Below are positions 4,429 through 5,771 of a stretch of 5,771 nucleotides of DNA, piece by piece. This DNA comes from Candidatus Latescibacterota bacterium (GTDB taxonomy: Bacteria; Latescibacterota; 4484-107; B68-G9). The stretch covers positions 1 through 5,771 of the forward strand of contig DTYS01000183.1 of assembly GCA_012961755.1 (NCBI GenBank), given 5' to 3'. The notes beneath the pieces were generated by a model that saw nothing but the letters and a program-made list of their open reading frames with translations, had not been told where the DNA came from and searched no databases. A program made the translations under genes and the position numbers. Numbering within the stretch: the first letter of the stretch is position 1; each line of letters opens with the position of its first letter.

Positions 4429-5385
4429 ATGGAATATCGTAGGTTGGGCTCCGCCGGGGTGAAGGTGAGCGAGATAGGGCTCGGAACTTGGCTCAACTTC
4501 GGGGAGAGGCTCGACGAGGACGAGGCGAGGAAGGTGTTCTTCAAGGCGTTGGATTTGGGGATAGTTTACTTCGACACCGCCGACGAGTACGGACAGGGGA
4601 GGGCGGAGGAGGTCTTGGGGAAGTTCTTGAGGGATATAAAGAGAAGCTCGATCGTGCTTTCGAGCAAGGTCTTCCGTCCTGTGGGGCCGGGCCCGAACGA
4701 CAGGGGCCTAAGCAGGAAACATATAAAGGAGGCCGTGGAAGCGAGCCTGAGGAGGCTCGGGACGGACTATCTGGACATCTACTTCTGCCACAGGCACGAT
4801 CCTGAGGTAGAGGCCGAGGAAGTAGTAAGGACGATGGAGGACCTGATCCACCAGGGTAAGGTACTCTACTGGGGGACGAGCTACTGGCCCACAGAGGAGA
4901 TAGAGAGGGCAGTCGGTGTGGCGAAGGAATTTAAGGCGTTCCCTCCCAAAGCTGAACAGCCCCCTTACAACATGTTAAACAGGGGGGTGGAGGTCGACAC
5001 GCTCCCCACGTGCTTCCGCAACGGGATAGGCGTCGTGGTCTACAGTCCCTTAGCCGGCGGGCTCCTCACAGGGAAGTACAACGAAGGGATACCCGACGGG
5101 AGCAGGGCCACGTGGAGTGAGGGGATAAAGAGGGTGCTGACTGAGGAGCTGAGGGCGAAGTTGAGGAAGCTGACCGAGCTTGCAGGAAGGCTCGGCCTTA
5201 CGACATCCCAGCTCGCCTTAGCTTGGGTGCTCAGGAGGCCGGAGGTGAGCAGTGCTATAGTGGGGGCCACCAGGCCCGAACAGCTTGAGGATAACGTGAA
5301 GGCCTCGGGGGTGAAGTTGGAGGACGAAGTTATGGAGGAGATAGAAGGGATACTTGGGAACAGGCCGGAGGTGCCCAAGAGGTGA
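4429..5385 (+). CDS. Aldo/keto reductase, NADPH-type (Kv-beta-like branch)
   Basis: A 318-residue cytoplasmic oxidoreductase with the (beta/alpha)8 aldo/keto reductase fold, expected to reduce aldehydes or ketones with NAD(P)H. The N-terminal pattern MEYRRLGSAGVKVSEIGLGTW is typical of the branch that includes potassium-channel beta subunits and bacterial relatives. The catalytic tetrad is complete: D49, Y54 (in DTADEYGQG), K80 (SSKVF) and H121 (CHRHD). Cofactor-site motifs follow: WGTSYW (148-153), EQPPYNM (176-182), YSPLAGGLLTGKY (205-217) and GATRPEQLEDN (279-289). The last favours NADPH. Length is normal and nothing is missing. The substrate cannot be told from sequence. It lies 13 to 63 bases after the small lipoprotein ORF, depending on its frame, and overlaps the next gene by 4 bases as GTGA. 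A soluble reductase between envelope genes is unexpected but the overlap implies co-expression. Confidence 0.94.
   Translation: MEYRRLGSAGVKVSEIGLGTWLNFGERLDEDEARKVFFKALDLGIVYFDTADEYGQGRAEEVLGKFLRDIKRSSIVLSSKVFRPVGPGPNDRGLSRKHIKEAVEASLRRLGTDYLDIYFCHRHDPEVEAEEVVRTMEDLIHQGKVLYWGTSYWPTEEIERAVGVAKEFKAFPPKAEQPPYNMLNRGVEVDTLPTCFRNGIGVVVYSPLAGGLLTGKYNEGIPDGSRATWSEGIKRVLTEELRAKLRKLTELAGRLGLTTSQLALAWVLRRPEVSSAIVGATRPEQLEDNVKASGVKLEDEVMEEIEGILGNRPEVPKR
5367..5373 (+). promoter_or_regulatory. Ribosome-binding site for the terminal metallopeptidase gene
   Basis: GGAGGTG lies within the last codons of the aldo/keto reductase gene, 8 bases before GTG 5382. It supports that GTG, which overlaps the upstream stop as GTGA, as the start. 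Confidence 0.65.
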
Positions 5386-5771
5386 AGTTGAAGTGGCTTA
5401 CGGGGGCTTCGGTCGTGCTCCTGACCTTCGCCGGAGCCCCCTCTTCTATGCTCCCGACGTGCAGGTGGTACACCTTGGAGACGGCCAACTTCAGGGTGCA
5501 CTTCCCCGAGGGATGGGAGGGACTGGCGAGGGAGGTGGCCGGGAGGGCGGAGGATGCGAGGGGTAAGGTAGTTAAGCTCGTGGGTACGGATCCCGGGAAG
5601 GTGGACATAGTCCTGGACCCCTACGCCGACCTCTCCAACGGGTACGCTGCCCTATTTCCCACCCACATCGGACTCTTCCCCAAATTTCCCCAGGGCAAGT
5701 GGGCTGGAGCCAAGGGGGATTGGTTGAGCATGCTCGTGACGCACGAGTACACCCACGTAGCCCATATGCAC
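5382..5771 (+). CDS. N-terminal part of an exported HEYTH-type metallopeptidase (partial)
   Basis: The frame is open from GTG 5382 to the window end, giving 130 residues. The first 19 residues are a signal peptide (KLK, hydrophobic core, cut probably after AGA). NFRVHFPEGWEGLAREVA (about 35-52) resembles the N-terminal module of secreted gluzincin-like (peptidase MA-type) proteins. HEYTH at 121-125, preceded by WLSMLVT, is a zinc-binding HExxH motif with E122 as catalytic base. In proteins I know with this arrangement, HEYTHVxH is followed by further zinc-ligand sequence and often by a TolB-like WD40/PD40 beta-propeller. That part lies beyond the window, so it is expectation rather than observation. 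The substrate is unknown; a periplasmic or surface location is implied by the signal peptide. Confidence 0.82.
   Translation, partial: MKLKWLTGASVVLLTFAGAPSSMLPTCRWYTLETANFRVHFPEGWEGLAREVAGRAEDARGKVVKLVGTDPGKVDIVLDPYADLSNGYAALFPTHIGLFPKFPQGKWAGAKGDWLSMLVTHEYTHVAHMH
5402..5441 (+). promoter_or_regulatory. GC-rich hairpin just inside the metallopeptidase gene
   Basis: GGGGGCTTCGGT (5402-5413) pairs with GCCGGAGCCCCC (5430-5441) over 12 bp, with two G-U pairs and a 16-base loop. It starts 20 bases into the gene, within the signal-peptide codons. No run of T follows (CTCTTCTATG), so it is not a convincing intrinsic terminator. It could slow translation or partly attenuate expression of the peptidase relative to upstream genes; this is inference. 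Confidence 0.35.

Noticed and set aside
3843..4544. Minus-strand ORF of 233 residues
   Set aside because: It is antisense to the TPR lipoprotein and the start of the reductase. Its translation is Ser/Pro/Arg-rich and low in complexity, as expected when GC-rich coding DNA is read backwards.

Overview
The window is a tightly packed stretch of plus-strand genes from what looks like a diderm (outer-membrane-bearing) bacterium. TonB, ExbB and ExbD homologues, a lipobox-bearing TPR lipoprotein and exported proteins all imply a two-membrane envelope. The sense strand is GC-rich and strikingly purine-rich. Arg is mostly AGG and Ile is very often ATA, and GTG and TTG starts are common. That style is typical of many thermophilic or uncultivated candidate-phylum bacteria, but the lineage is inference and I cannot name it from the sequence.

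Layout. Positions 1-70 probably hold the last codons of an unidentified upstream gene, whose stop overlaps the TTG start of the next gene. Positions 67-1164 encode an exported TPR protein. Then come exbB (1177-1815), two tandem exbD paralogues (1799-2209 and 2199-2609), tonB (2606-3256) and a TPR lipoprotein (3260-4270). A very short lipoprotein-like ORF follows (4267-4365) and may be frameshifted; its reading continues in another frame to 4415. Next is an aldo/keto reductase (4429-5385). Last is the N-terminal part of an exported HEYTH-type metallopeptidase (5382 onward) that runs off the window end. Genes overlap or are a few bases apart almost throughout, with stop/start overlaps of the TTGA, GTGA and ATGA kind. 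I see no intrinsic terminator and no gene-free stretch over about 65 bases, so the window reads as part of one operon.

How the genes may work together. ExbB and the two ExbDs would form the proton-driven inner-membrane motor, and TonB would carry its energy across the periplasm. The two TPR proteins that bracket the motor genes, one exported and one lipid-anchored, are plausible periplasmic scaffolds or substrate adaptors for the same machine. No TonB-dependent receptor is present here. The aldo/keto reductase looks metabolically out of place but lies in the same transcription unit. The terminal metallopeptidase resembles exported proteins that in other bacteria continue into a TolB-like beta-propeller, though that part is not in view.

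Points worth a second look are a cluster of three back-to-back palindromes at the TTG start of the first TPR gene, several strong hairpins just inside gene starts or inside exbD, the apparent frameshift in the small lipoprotein, and the TPR-flanked motor with two ExbD paralogues.
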